Positions 27,974-35,101 of a stretch of 64,000 bases of DNA are shown here, one piece after another. Under the pieces are notes generated by a model. It searched no databases. It was not told the origin of the DNA and saw only the letters and a list, made by a program, of their open reading frames with translations. This stretch comes from Roseivirga sp. Lineage in GTDB: Bacteria > Bacteroidota > Bacteroidia > Cytophagales > Cyclobacteriaceae. How positions within the stretch are numbered: the stretch's first letter is position 1; each line of letters begins with the position of its first letter. Made by a program: the position numbers and the translations under genes. The stretch spans positions 248,001-312,000 of the forward strand of contig JAAWWF010000001.1 of assembly GCA_021404565.1 (NCBI GenBank), read 5' to 3'.

Positions 27974-28279
27974 ATGGTAAAACTAGTAGTGATGTATGGT
28001 CACCCGGAAAGTCCGGAGGCATTTGAAAAGTATTATAGCGAAACCCACCTGCCCATAGCAGCACAAATTCCGGGCGTAGTGAAAGTAGAATTGACCAAAT
28101 TTGTAGGCACCCCGGATGGCTCCGCAGCCTCGGAATATCGCATGGCAGAGGTGTATTTTGATTCGTTGGAATCGTTGCAGACCAATATGGGAGGTGCAGA
28201 AGGTCAGGCGGCAGTCAATGACATCCCCAACTTTGCTACCGGTGGTGTGAACGTAATGATTGGCGAAGTGGCCGGTTAA
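27974..28279 (+). CDS. EthD-family small protein
   Basis: 101 residues from the ATG at 27974; a TTG five codons upstream is possible but less likely. MVKLVVMYGHPE, then AFEKYYSETHLPIAAQIPG, is the typical EthD / ferredoxin-like dimeric barrel pattern, with the conserved HLP near residue 26. EthD relatives assist degradation pathways or act as small oxidoreductase-like proteins; no specific reaction can be assigned. A degraded-looking frame follows directly in the same phase. Confidence 0.8.
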   Translation: MVKLVVMYGHPESPEAFEKYYSETHLPIAAQIPGVVKVELTKFVGTPDGSAASEYRMAEVYFDSLESLQTNMGGAEGQAAVNDIPNFATGGVNVMIGEVAG

Positions 28280-28615
28280 TTCTCAAACCCTATCTCCTCA
28301 GAGTCCCTAAATGATGATTCTGAGGAGGTTGAAAATAAAGAGTTGGAGTTATTACCTGGCAGTATATATAATCCAGAAATGGATATAAACTTGAATGCTA
28401 CGTTGATCATTATGGTCCTTGCTGATAAGCTGAGCTTAGATGTTGGAGACAAGATGGATTTGTCTTACTAAAAAGTGGTAACGGTGGTTGGTGTCTTTGT
28501 CAGCCATGAGGAAGATCACAAGATCATCGCCACTGAAGCAGCAAAACAAGCTCTCTCAACCTGAGTGGTTTATAACCAAAACCATCATAATGGTTGTCAT
28601 ACATTGAATAAATCA
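28280..28615 (+). pseudogene. Possible decayed reading frame after the EthD-like gene
   Basis: There is no intact gene in this spacer of about 335 bp. In the phase of the EthD-like gene, the frame stays open from its stop at 28277 to a TAA at about 28469, then continues for about 30 codons to a TGA at about 28562. The predicted text has protein character on both sides of the stop: KLSLDVGDKMDLSY, then KVVTVVGVFVSH and HKIIATEAAKQALST. That suggests a short gene broken by a nonsense mutation. No good start or family match is seen, so this is a weak call. Confidence 0.25.
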
Positions 28616-29832
28616 TGAAAAGCTTCTGTACACTACTCCTCTTAGTTTTGGCCTTGACCAAAATACATGGTCAGCAAGAAAAGTTTCAGGCTTTGTTGGA
28701 CAGCGGGAAACTCGAGTTTTCAAAAACTCCTGATCAGCAAGACTATCAAAAGGCACTCTACTTTCTTGAGAAGGCCATAGAAATCCAGCCGGATAATTCA
28801 GAAGCGCTTTACCATTTGGGCTACGCATACAGTCGTCTCAATTCTCAGTATGGTAGTGATATCATAGATATGAATTTGAAATTACTCATCAGGAGCAGCA
28901 AACAGTTTGAAAAAGTAATTCAACTCACACCAAACTATACGGGCGACCTTGTAGTCCTTGATCCCTATTCAAAGATATCAGCCGAATGGGGGTCTATGGC
29001 TCTGAAACACTTATATAATGATAAAAAAGACTCCGCCATATGGGCTTTCAAAGAAGGAAAAAGAAGAGGGGGATTTGGCGAATTCTGGCTGAAAAGACAA
29101 GAAAAGATGCTGGGTTCCTGTAGCCCGAATGCAATTCTGTTTTCTCCTGGTGATAACATCACATTTCCCATAATGTATTTACAAACAGTGAACCAATACA
29201 GGCAGGATGTAAAAGTCGTTGACATGGGACTTTTGTCATCACAGTGGTATCCAAAACACCTTACTGACAAAAATATCGTTGCTTTTGACCTTTCAGAAAC
29301 AGAACTGGATACACTCCAATATCTGGCTTGGTCAGATTCAACAATAACCATCCAGGACTTCTCATGGTTGGTGAAACCGACCTACTACGATCAGTATCTT
29401 TTACGTGGTGATTTATTGCTTTTGAGCTTAATTAGAGAAAACCTCTTTAACAGCGACATATACTTTTCACAGGGTACATCAGACGAAAGCCTAATTAGTC
29501 TGGCAGGCTTATTAAGCGAGGGCTTATTCATTCAGAAACTTGAACCTTCGGCCGCTACGTCACTATCACTGGACGAGTTTAAAAAAGCTGCCACGAATGC
29601 CTTGATGCTTTTTGAGCATTTAAACATGAATAGTGATGATCAAGTTTTAATATTTGACTCACTTCGCATTTTGATTTTCCTAAAAGCCTATCTATATGCA
29701 GAAACTGACGAAATATCCAATGCCCGTGAGGTAATGAAGTTATTAGAAGAAAAGGCTTACCTGGATGAATTACCATTTCTGGATACAGGGTTAAACAGTT
29801 ATTTTCAAACACTCAAACTGAAAGTACGCTAA
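28615..29832 (+). CDS. Secreted TPR-like protein with a DUF2723-like motif
   Basis: 405 residues. Signal peptide at 1-20 (MKSFCTLLLLVLALTKIHGQ). Helical TPR-like repeats follow at about 40-110 (ALYFLEKAIEIQPDNSEALY and ALYHLGYAYSRL). Residues 173-212 (AILFSPGDNITFPIMYLQ, then VKVVDMGLLSSQWY) resemble the segment ILFTNGDNDTFPLWYLQ that I know from the C-terminal part of DUF2723 membrane glycosyltransferase-like proteins of Bacteroidota. There are no transmembrane helices here, so it is not a full DUF2723 protein. The role is unknown; the motif may be a ligand-binding module. Confidence 0.6.
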   Translation: MKSFCTLLLLVLALTKIHGQQEKFQALLDSGKLEFSKTPDQQDYQKALYFLEKAIEIQPDNSEALYHLGYAYSRLNSQYGSDIIDMNLKLLIRSSKQFEKVIQLTPNYTGDLVVLDPYSKISAEWGSMALKHLYNDKKDSAIWAFKEGKRRGGFGEFWLKRQEKMLGSCSPNAILFSPGDNITFPIMYLQTVNQYRQDVKVVDMGLLSSQWYPKHLTDKNIVAFDLSETELDTLQYLAWSDSTITIQDFSWLVKPTYYDQYLLRGDLLLLSLIRENLFNSDIYFSQGTSDESLISLAGLLSEGLFIQKLEPSAATSLSLDEFKKAATNALMLFEHLNMNSDDQVLIFDSLRILIFLKAYLYAETDEISNAREVMKLLEEKAYLDELPFLDTGLNSYFQTLKLKVR

Positions 29833-29857
29833 CCCCACTTCGCCACAATGCTTTAAC

Positions 29858-30565
29858 ATGCCTGAAGATAAACCCAGATTGGCCAGACTGGCCTCCATCC
29901 TCACTCAACTTCAGTCAAAAACGCTTATCAACGCGACAGAGCTTGCGGAAAAGCATGGGGTAAGCATTCGGACCATTTACCGCGATATCAGAACTCTGGA
30001 AAAATCCGGCATTCCTGTTGTAACTGAAGAAGGCAGAGGATACACCATTTTAGAAGGGTATAAGCTTCCTCCGGTCATGTTCACCGAAGAGGAGGCCAAT
30101 GCACTTATTACGGCTGAGCAAATCATCAACCGGAATAAGGATCAGTCGCTTTCCGAGCATTATCAAAATGCTGTAACCAAAGTAAAAGCAGTGTTTAAAA
30201 GCACGCAGAAGGAAAAGGCGGAGCTACTCGAAAACAGGTTACAAATAAGAACCAATCAGCAAGAGCTGAAAACCAGTAGCTACCTCATAGAACTTCAGTC
30301 GGCCATTACCAACTACCAGCTCGTACAGCTCGATTATCTGTCTCTGGAAGGAGTCAGAAGCCAGAGAGATATTGAACCCTTTGCCCTTTTCAGCACCCAG
30401 GAAAACTGGCTCCTGGTGGCCTATTGCAGACTGAGAAAAGACTTCAGAGCCTTCAGACTCGATTATATTCAGGAAATCAGACTGAGTGGAGCTGCCTTCG
30501 AACCTCACGATATGACACTCCAGGAATATTTTGAGCAATGCCGGCAAAAACAAAAACACCTCTGA
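29858..30565 (+). CDS. WYL-domain transcriptional regulator (YafY-like)
   Basis: 235 residues. N-terminal helix-turn-helix, about 8-60 (NATELAEKHGVSIRTIYRDI), followed by TLEKSGIPVVTEEGRGY, the standard HTH_11 pattern of this family. The C-terminal WYL domain is at about 130-225 (QENWLLVAYCRLRKDFRAFRL; the signature reads WLL). WYL domains sense small ligands or nucleic acids. It is followed by a GyrI-like gene and a DUF1801 gene on the same strand, a frequent companion set that suggests small-molecule response, but no target is visible. Confidence 0.88.
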   Translation: MPEDKPRLARLASILTQLQSKTLINATELAEKHGVSIRTIYRDIRTLEKSGIPVVTEEGRGYTILEGYKLPPVMFTEEEANALITAEQIINRNKDQSLSEHYQNAVTKVKAVFKSTQKEKAELLENRLQIRTNQQELKTSSYLIELQSAITNYQLVQLDYLSLEGVRSQRDIEPFALFSTQENWLLVAYCRLRKDFRAFRLDYIQEIRLSGAAFEPHDMTLQEYFEQCRQKQKHL

Positions 30566-30619
30566 CATACCCTTGACACTGGTGTGGCTTACGTTTGCAG
30601 TAAATCAAAATGATTATCA

Positions 30620-31078
30620 ATGCAAAACGTAACAATCGAACCGTTCCACATCATTGGAATCGCTATCAGGACAACCAATGAAAACAATCAGGCAGCCGAA
30701 GAAATAGCCGGCCTTTGGGGGCGCTTTTTAAATGACAATATCCTCGAAGCCATTCCCAATAAAGTTGACAATACCGTCTATTCACTCTATACTGACTATG
30801 AAGGAAACCACACACAGCCTTATACAGCCATTCTTGGTTGCTCTGTCATTAGTCTGGATGACATCCCACAGGGTATGGTAGGTAAATCTATCGATCGTGG
30901 CAACTATGTGAAAATCTCTGCCAAAGGTGACCTGACCAAAGGGCTGATCGTAAGAGAATGGACCAAAATATGGCAATTGGAGTTAAACCGGGCCTTTACC
31001 GCTGACTTTGAAGTATTTGACAAAAATGAGAAAAACCCCATGGATGCCAGGGTAGATTTTTTAGTTGCTGTAAATTAG
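30620..31078 (+). CDS. GyrI-like effector-binding domain protein
   Basis: 152 residues. The text MQNVTIEPFHIIGIAIRTTN, then IAGLWGRFLND, then VYSLYTDYEG and RGNYVKISAKG, follows the free-standing AraC-effector-binding/GyrI-like fold. Such proteins bind small hydrophobic or cationic compounds and often sit beside YafY-type regulators. It begins 54 bp after the WYL gene and ends 9 bp before the DUF1801 gene, so an operon is likely. Confidence 0.82.
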   Translation: MQNVTIEPFHIIGIAIRTTNENNQAAEEIAGLWGRFLNDNILEAIPNKVDNTVYSLYTDYEGNHTQPYTAILGCSVISLDDIPQGMVGKSIDRGNYVKISAKGDLTKGLIVREWTKIWQLELNRAFTADFEVFDKNEKNPMDARVDFLVAVN

Positions 31079-31087
31079 CAGAACGCC

Positions 31088-31456
31088 ATGATACGGGAAT
31101 TAGATAATTATTACTTCAACAAATCAGAACCCAACAAGAGCTGCCTTCTGGCCCTTCGTAACATCATTCTCGAACAGGACCCGGCAGTAACAGAAACGAT
31201 GAAGTGGGGCATGCCCGGCTTCTGTTTCAAAAAGAAGATGTTTTGCTACCTGTGGACCGACAAGAAAACCGGAGCACCTTATATGCTCTTTGTGGAAGGC
31301 AAGCACATCGATCACCCTCAACTGGAAACAGGTAAACGCGCCCGCATGAAGATCTTCAGAGTTGATCCGAATCAGGACCTGCCGGTAGAAACCATCAATC
31401 TCCTACTCACCCGGGCCATTGAGCTTTATAAAAACGGCACCATCAAGATCAAATAG
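31088..31456 (+). CDS. DUF1801 (YdhG-like) protein
   Basis: 122 residues. The pattern LRNIILEQDPAVTETMKWGM, then PGFCFKKKMFCYL and a C-terminal TINLLLTRAIELYKN, is typical of DUF1801. Members are small cytoplasmic proteins of unknown function, related in fold to iron-chaperone frataxin-like proteins. It lies 9 bp after the GyrI-like gene and is the last gene of the WYL unit, with a hairpin 12 bp after its stop. Confidence 0.8.
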   Translation: MIRELDNYYFNKSEPNKSCLLALRNIILEQDPAVTETMKWGMPGFCFKKKMFCYLWTDKKTGAPYMLFVEGKHIDHPQLETGKRARMKIFRVDPNQDLPVETINLLLTRAIELYKNGTIKIK

Positions 31457-31788
31457 TCTGTTTCATATAGTCTTAGAGTCTCGCTAAGACTAGAACCCTT
31501 GCGGTCAGATCAATGTATATATCTCATTAAAATAGGCAAGATATTTCACCCACATACTGCCCGGTCTTGGTGTCATCCGGGACCTCCACCACTCACCTCA
31601 AATTCTTCTTGATGAATCAGGCAAACTCTCCGACCATCAACAAACGCTCCACACCCATCAATAAAAACTCAACACTCGTGAGTTCTCTCAAAATTCCCGT
31701 TCAGGATTGACTAAGCTTATAAACGCCTCTCCTCAATACTGTTGGTCGACAGTGAATAAGGTGGGCACCAAGGTCAATTCACTTTTTT
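31457..31788. other. Gene-free spacer of 332 bp
   Basis: Apart from the 9-bp-stem hairpin near its left end, I see no reading frame with protein character, no tRNA and no clear promoter here. Confidence 0.5.
31468..31492 (+). terminator. Hairpin after the WYL/GyrI/DUF1801 unit
   Basis: Perfect 9-bp stem TAGTCTTAG / CTAAGACTA with a 7-base loop, 12 bp after the DUF1801 stop. It lacks a T-tract, so the terminator role is plausible but not sure. Confidence 0.45.
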
Positions 31789-33237
31789 ATGAAAAAACTC
31801 ACAACAAGCATCCTGTTCACTGCCATGTTCTTTGGCGCCTTGCATTTAAAAGCACAGCAAAAAAGCTTTATCCAGGTAAATGCCAGCAAAGCACTCAGCC
31901 TCCTCACCTTCTTAGAAGCTTCTGGTGAAGCACATAAACGCTATCGAGCCTATCATGAATACATAAATGAGCACCTGGGCTCAGACGCTGAATTTCAGCA
32001 GCTGGCCAAAGATTACGAAGACATTTACCTCAACTACCTGATAACCAGAAAAGAATTTCCCAAGTCGCGGTATCACCATAGGGTGAGTGTAAATGACCTG
32101 ATCTGGTCTGCTGCTGCCAACGCGACCAATCTCGATGATTTCAATGTGCGGATTACAGGACTTCTACCCTATATCTCTCAAAACACACTCTATCAGACCC
32201 TTAAAAGGGCTGAGCCCTATTACGATAAGTTGGTTTGGAATCCGGCACAAGCCAGCATAGAAGACATTCAGAAAAAGCTGGCGCCATACCTGCCTGAGTT
32301 CGAACGTATATTCTTTAAAACCAACACCTTCTACCAGTCTGGCTGGACGAAAGACCTGCCATTTAAACTGGCGGTATACCCCATTCCGCTCGCCAACGGC
32401 AATACTACCGCTACTGCCAAAGGGAATGCCCTTATCTGCGGTTTTCTGGCAAAAAGAAAAAATCCTCACAAAGATATTCTGGGAGTAATCATCCATGAAA
32501 TCTGCCATACACTCTATGCCGAGCAACCCGCCCGACTACAAAGGGACATACAGCAATGGTTTGATGAAAACCCTTCAGCTTTTGCACCCATAGCCAACAG
32601 CTACCTGGACGAGGCCCTTGCCACCGTACTGGGCAATGGCTGGGCCAACAAAGAATTGACTGGCGAAATGGACCCCAACCCCTGGTATAACAATCGATAC
32701 ATTGATGGGTTCGCCAGAGCACTTTATCCACTTACCGAAGAGTATCTAAAAGCCGATAAGCCCATCGATAAAGCCTATATTGATCAATCCGTGGTGTTGT
32801 TCGCCAATACCTTTCCTAAAGCAGACAAAACCCCTGCGACCCTGCTTAGCGAAATCAACTTTTACCTCAATGCCGAAAAGGAGGAAGACATTGACAGAAT
32901 TGAAGGCACACTTTATAAGTACTTCAACCCCTTTCCACATGAATACCTGATTCCTATAGACGATCCATCATCCATTGAGAGTTTTGCTGTAAAAAAGCTC
33001 ACCAAACTCATTATTGTGGATAGCAAAAATACACCTACTCTAGCCCTGATCGATCGGCACTTCCCTGATCAGAAGGTTGAGGCAAAAGCCAATAGCATCT
33101 TTTCGTTCAGAGATGAATCCTCTCAAAGTGCTGTAGTCATTATCAATGTGAAGAATCAGGGAATGCTCGAAAAAGCACTGATCCGACTCTCAAAACAAGC
33201 TTATCTGGAATTCGGAGAATATATTATAATCCAATAA
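31789..33237 (+). CDS. Secreted putative zinc metallopeptidase (gluzincin-like HExxH)
   Basis: 482 residues with a signal peptide (about 1-22, ending LHLKAQQ). H236-E-I-C-H240 in GVIIHEICHTLYAEQ is a zinc-binding HExxH motif, and E275 in SYLDEALATVLGNGW, 35 residues later, fits the third ligand of gluzincins. No family name is recognised. It is likely periplasmic or secreted. There is no T9SS C-terminal domain. The gene is alone and ends in a probable intrinsic terminator before a convergent amidohydrolase gene. Peptidase activity is inferred from the motif only. Confidence 0.6.
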   Translation: MKKLTTSILFTAMFFGALHLKAQQKSFIQVNASKALSLLTFLEASGEAHKRYRAYHEYINEHLGSDAEFQQLAKDYEDIYLNYLITRKEFPKSRYHHRVSVNDLIWSAAANATNLDDFNVRITGLLPYISQNTLYQTLKRAEPYYDKLVWNPAQASIEDIQKKLAPYLPEFERIFFKTNTFYQSGWTKDLPFKLAVYPIPLANGNTTATAKGNALICGFLAKRKNPHKDILGVIIHEICHTLYAEQPARLQRDIQQWFDENPSAFAPIANSYLDEALATVLGNGWANKELTGEMDPNPWYNNRYIDGFARALYPLTEEYLKADKPIDKAYIDQSVVLFANTFPKADKTPATLLSEINFYLNAEKEEDIDRIEGTLYKYFNPFPHEYLIPIDDPSSIESFAVKKLTKLIIVDSKNTPTLALIDRHFPDQKVEAKANSIFSFRDESSQSAVVIINVKNQGMLEKALIRLSKQAYLEFGEYIIIQ

Positions 33238-33263
33238 ACCTCTGGCGTCTCATTGGATTGCTT

Positions 33264-33281
33264 AAGGTCTTAGGACCTTTT
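33264..33281 (+). terminator. Intrinsic terminator after the HExxH protein
   Basis: AAGGTC and GACCTT form a 6-bp stem with a TTAG loop, ending in TTTT, 27 bp after the stop. Confidence 0.5.
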
Positions 33282-33297
33282 CGGAGTACCAGTCAAC

Positions 33298-34662
33298 TTA
33301 TCCGCCTGCCAGAAAATCCCTGATCGCCTGCTCAGAAATCCATTTGCCGCGTAGCACTACGCCTGCGCGGTCTTTGGTGGCCCCAATGTTCTCCAGTGGG
33401 TTGCTTTCCAGCAGTACCAAATCGGCTCTTTTACCCACCTCAATGGTACCGACATTGTCTATCACCTTCAGGTAGGTGGCCGGATTAACCGTGGCAGTCT
33501 TCAAAGCCTCATAATTGCCTAGCCCTGCCTCGACAGTATAATTCAGTTCTTCGTGAATACTATACCCGGGAATCACAAAACCAAAACCAGCATCCGTTCC
33601 CAGCATGATCTTTCCCCCCTTATCGAAGATGGCCTTTAGCACCTGCTTGTGATTGATCTCCGACTCCACCGAAGTGGTGGTGCCCTGGGCAAAACCAGAT
33701 TCAAAATTATCTCTCAGCACCTGCGAAATCACCTGATACTCAGGGCTGGCTTTGATTCTGGTCACATCTGCAGTCGAAAGCACATCCACCATGATAGTTG
33801 GTACATGCCACAGATTTCCATTGTTAAGCGACAAATCTATCAGCTCATCCACCCGCTCAGCATTCAGTGTACCCCTGGACATAGTGCCCTGCGATGAAGC
33901 ATAAAGCCCAAAACCTATGAAATGTTCAGTGCTCGTTTGCCCCGACTGGAAAACCCTTCGCGGACCGACCAGGCGCGGTACATGGCCTACCACCGGAATG
34001 TCCTGAAGGGCAGCCTCCGTTATAATCGCCTCGTACACCTCTGGCTCCAGCTTATTATAGGCCTTAATAAAGTCAAAGCCCTCCGCCTTATACTGCCTCA
34101 CCAACTCACGGGCTTCTTCAACGGTAATAACAGGAGGAGTAAATTGCTCAAAGGCCCCATTGGCACCATTCATACCCGGACTGGCCACAAATACTTGTGG
34201 TGCATCCAGGTTCTCTGCCAAAATACGATCCCGCAAAGCCACAAGTCCGGTTGAGCCCCACATCTCTCTGACAGTAGTCACCCCATTGGCTGCGAAAAGG
34301 AAGAGGTCGAGTCCCGTACTGCGGTGATAGTGCATGTCCATCAGGCCGGGAATCAGGTAGCCTTTTCCATCTGCATCTATCACTTCCATACCATCGGGAA
34401 TGCTGATCGTGCCCTGTATACCCAGGCCGCTGATCACATTGTTTTCTATCAGCACCATGTGATTTTCCAGCACCCGATCAGCCGTCATCGGTACCACATT
34501 CACATTGATAATAGCGAAGCTTCCACCGGTAATTTCTTCAGGAGAGTCGATGAGAATAACTTCAGGGTCCTGATCCGGTCCGGGATCAGGCGTTTCATCA
34601 TTTTTACAGCTCAGAAAAAATATAAAACAGAGACAGATCAAGTAGTATTTAGCGATGGTCAT
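33298..34662 (-). CDS. Amidohydrolase-family lipoprotein
   Basis: 454 residues. Lipobox FLSC (C19). The metal-binding set of the amidohydrolase superfamily is visible: H111-x-H113 in LMDMHYHRS, probable carbamylated K200 (FDFIKAYNK), H227 (VVGHVP), H247 (STEHFIG) and D357 (LGTDAGFG). The C-terminal strand ADLVLLESNPLENI completes the composite sandwich. It is closest in style to imidazolonepropionase/prolidase-like secreted amidohydrolases, which cleave cyclic amides or dipeptides; the substrate is unknown. Envelope-anchored, single gene. Confidence 0.88.
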   Translation of the reverse strand: MTIAKYYLICLCFIFFLSCKNDETPDPGPDQDPEVILIDSPEEITGGSFAIINVNVVPMTADRVLENHMVLIENNVISGLGIQGTISIPDGMEVIDADGKGYLIPGLMDMHYHRSTGLDLFLFAANGVTTVREMWGSTGLVALRDRILAENLDAPQVFVASPGMNGANGAFEQFTPPVITVEEARELVRQYKAEGFDFIKAYNKLEPEVYEAIITEAALQDIPVVGHVPRLVGPRRVFQSGQTSTEHFIGFGLYASSQGTMSRGTLNAERVDELIDLSLNNGNLWHVPTIMVDVLSTADVTRIKASPEYQVISQVLRDNFESGFAQGTTTSVESEINHKQVLKAIFDKGGKIMLGTDAGFGFVIPGYSIHEELNYTVEAGLGNYEALKTATVNPATYLKVIDNVGTIEVGKRADLVLLESNPLENIGATKDRAGVVLRGKWISEQAIRDFLAGG

Positions 34663-35101
34663 GGCGCGGTTGATAGATTTACTGAATCAACGCCAGCCAA
34701 ATCAATAGAAACTCGTTTCACAGCCTCAGGGACCAAATTCCACATATCTATGTGAGTTATTGAATCCCCGGCTAATCAGGTCCAGCAGGTGTAAAATCTA
34801 AAAGGCGGACCTGAATCCAAAGGACGTTAAGGCATCACCAACGACCAGCACCTCTCATGCTTCGTTGGAAATCATAAACCCGGATTATGTGTTGGAACTT
34901 CGTAATGAGTAGATCAATCACACAGAATCAGGGAGCTTTATTGTTTTATGCATAGCATCGCTATGGTTAAATCAAAAAGCTCATCTACTTTACTGATTCA
35001 CAGTGAGTTGTCTACGGAATAGATTTCCCAATGCATATTCCGGGTTAAAATCCTGAGGTTCTCGTTCGGCAGCTAAGTCATTATCTGCTAATTTGCCATT
35101 A
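34663..35101. other. Gene-free divergent spacer of 439 bp
   Basis: Between the divergent amidohydrolase and FAD-dehydrogenase genes. It contains a small inverted repeat CATAGC-ATC-GCTATG at 34951-34965. No frame with protein character and no RNA gene were recognised; promoters for both genes should lie here but none is convincing. Confidence 0.5.
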
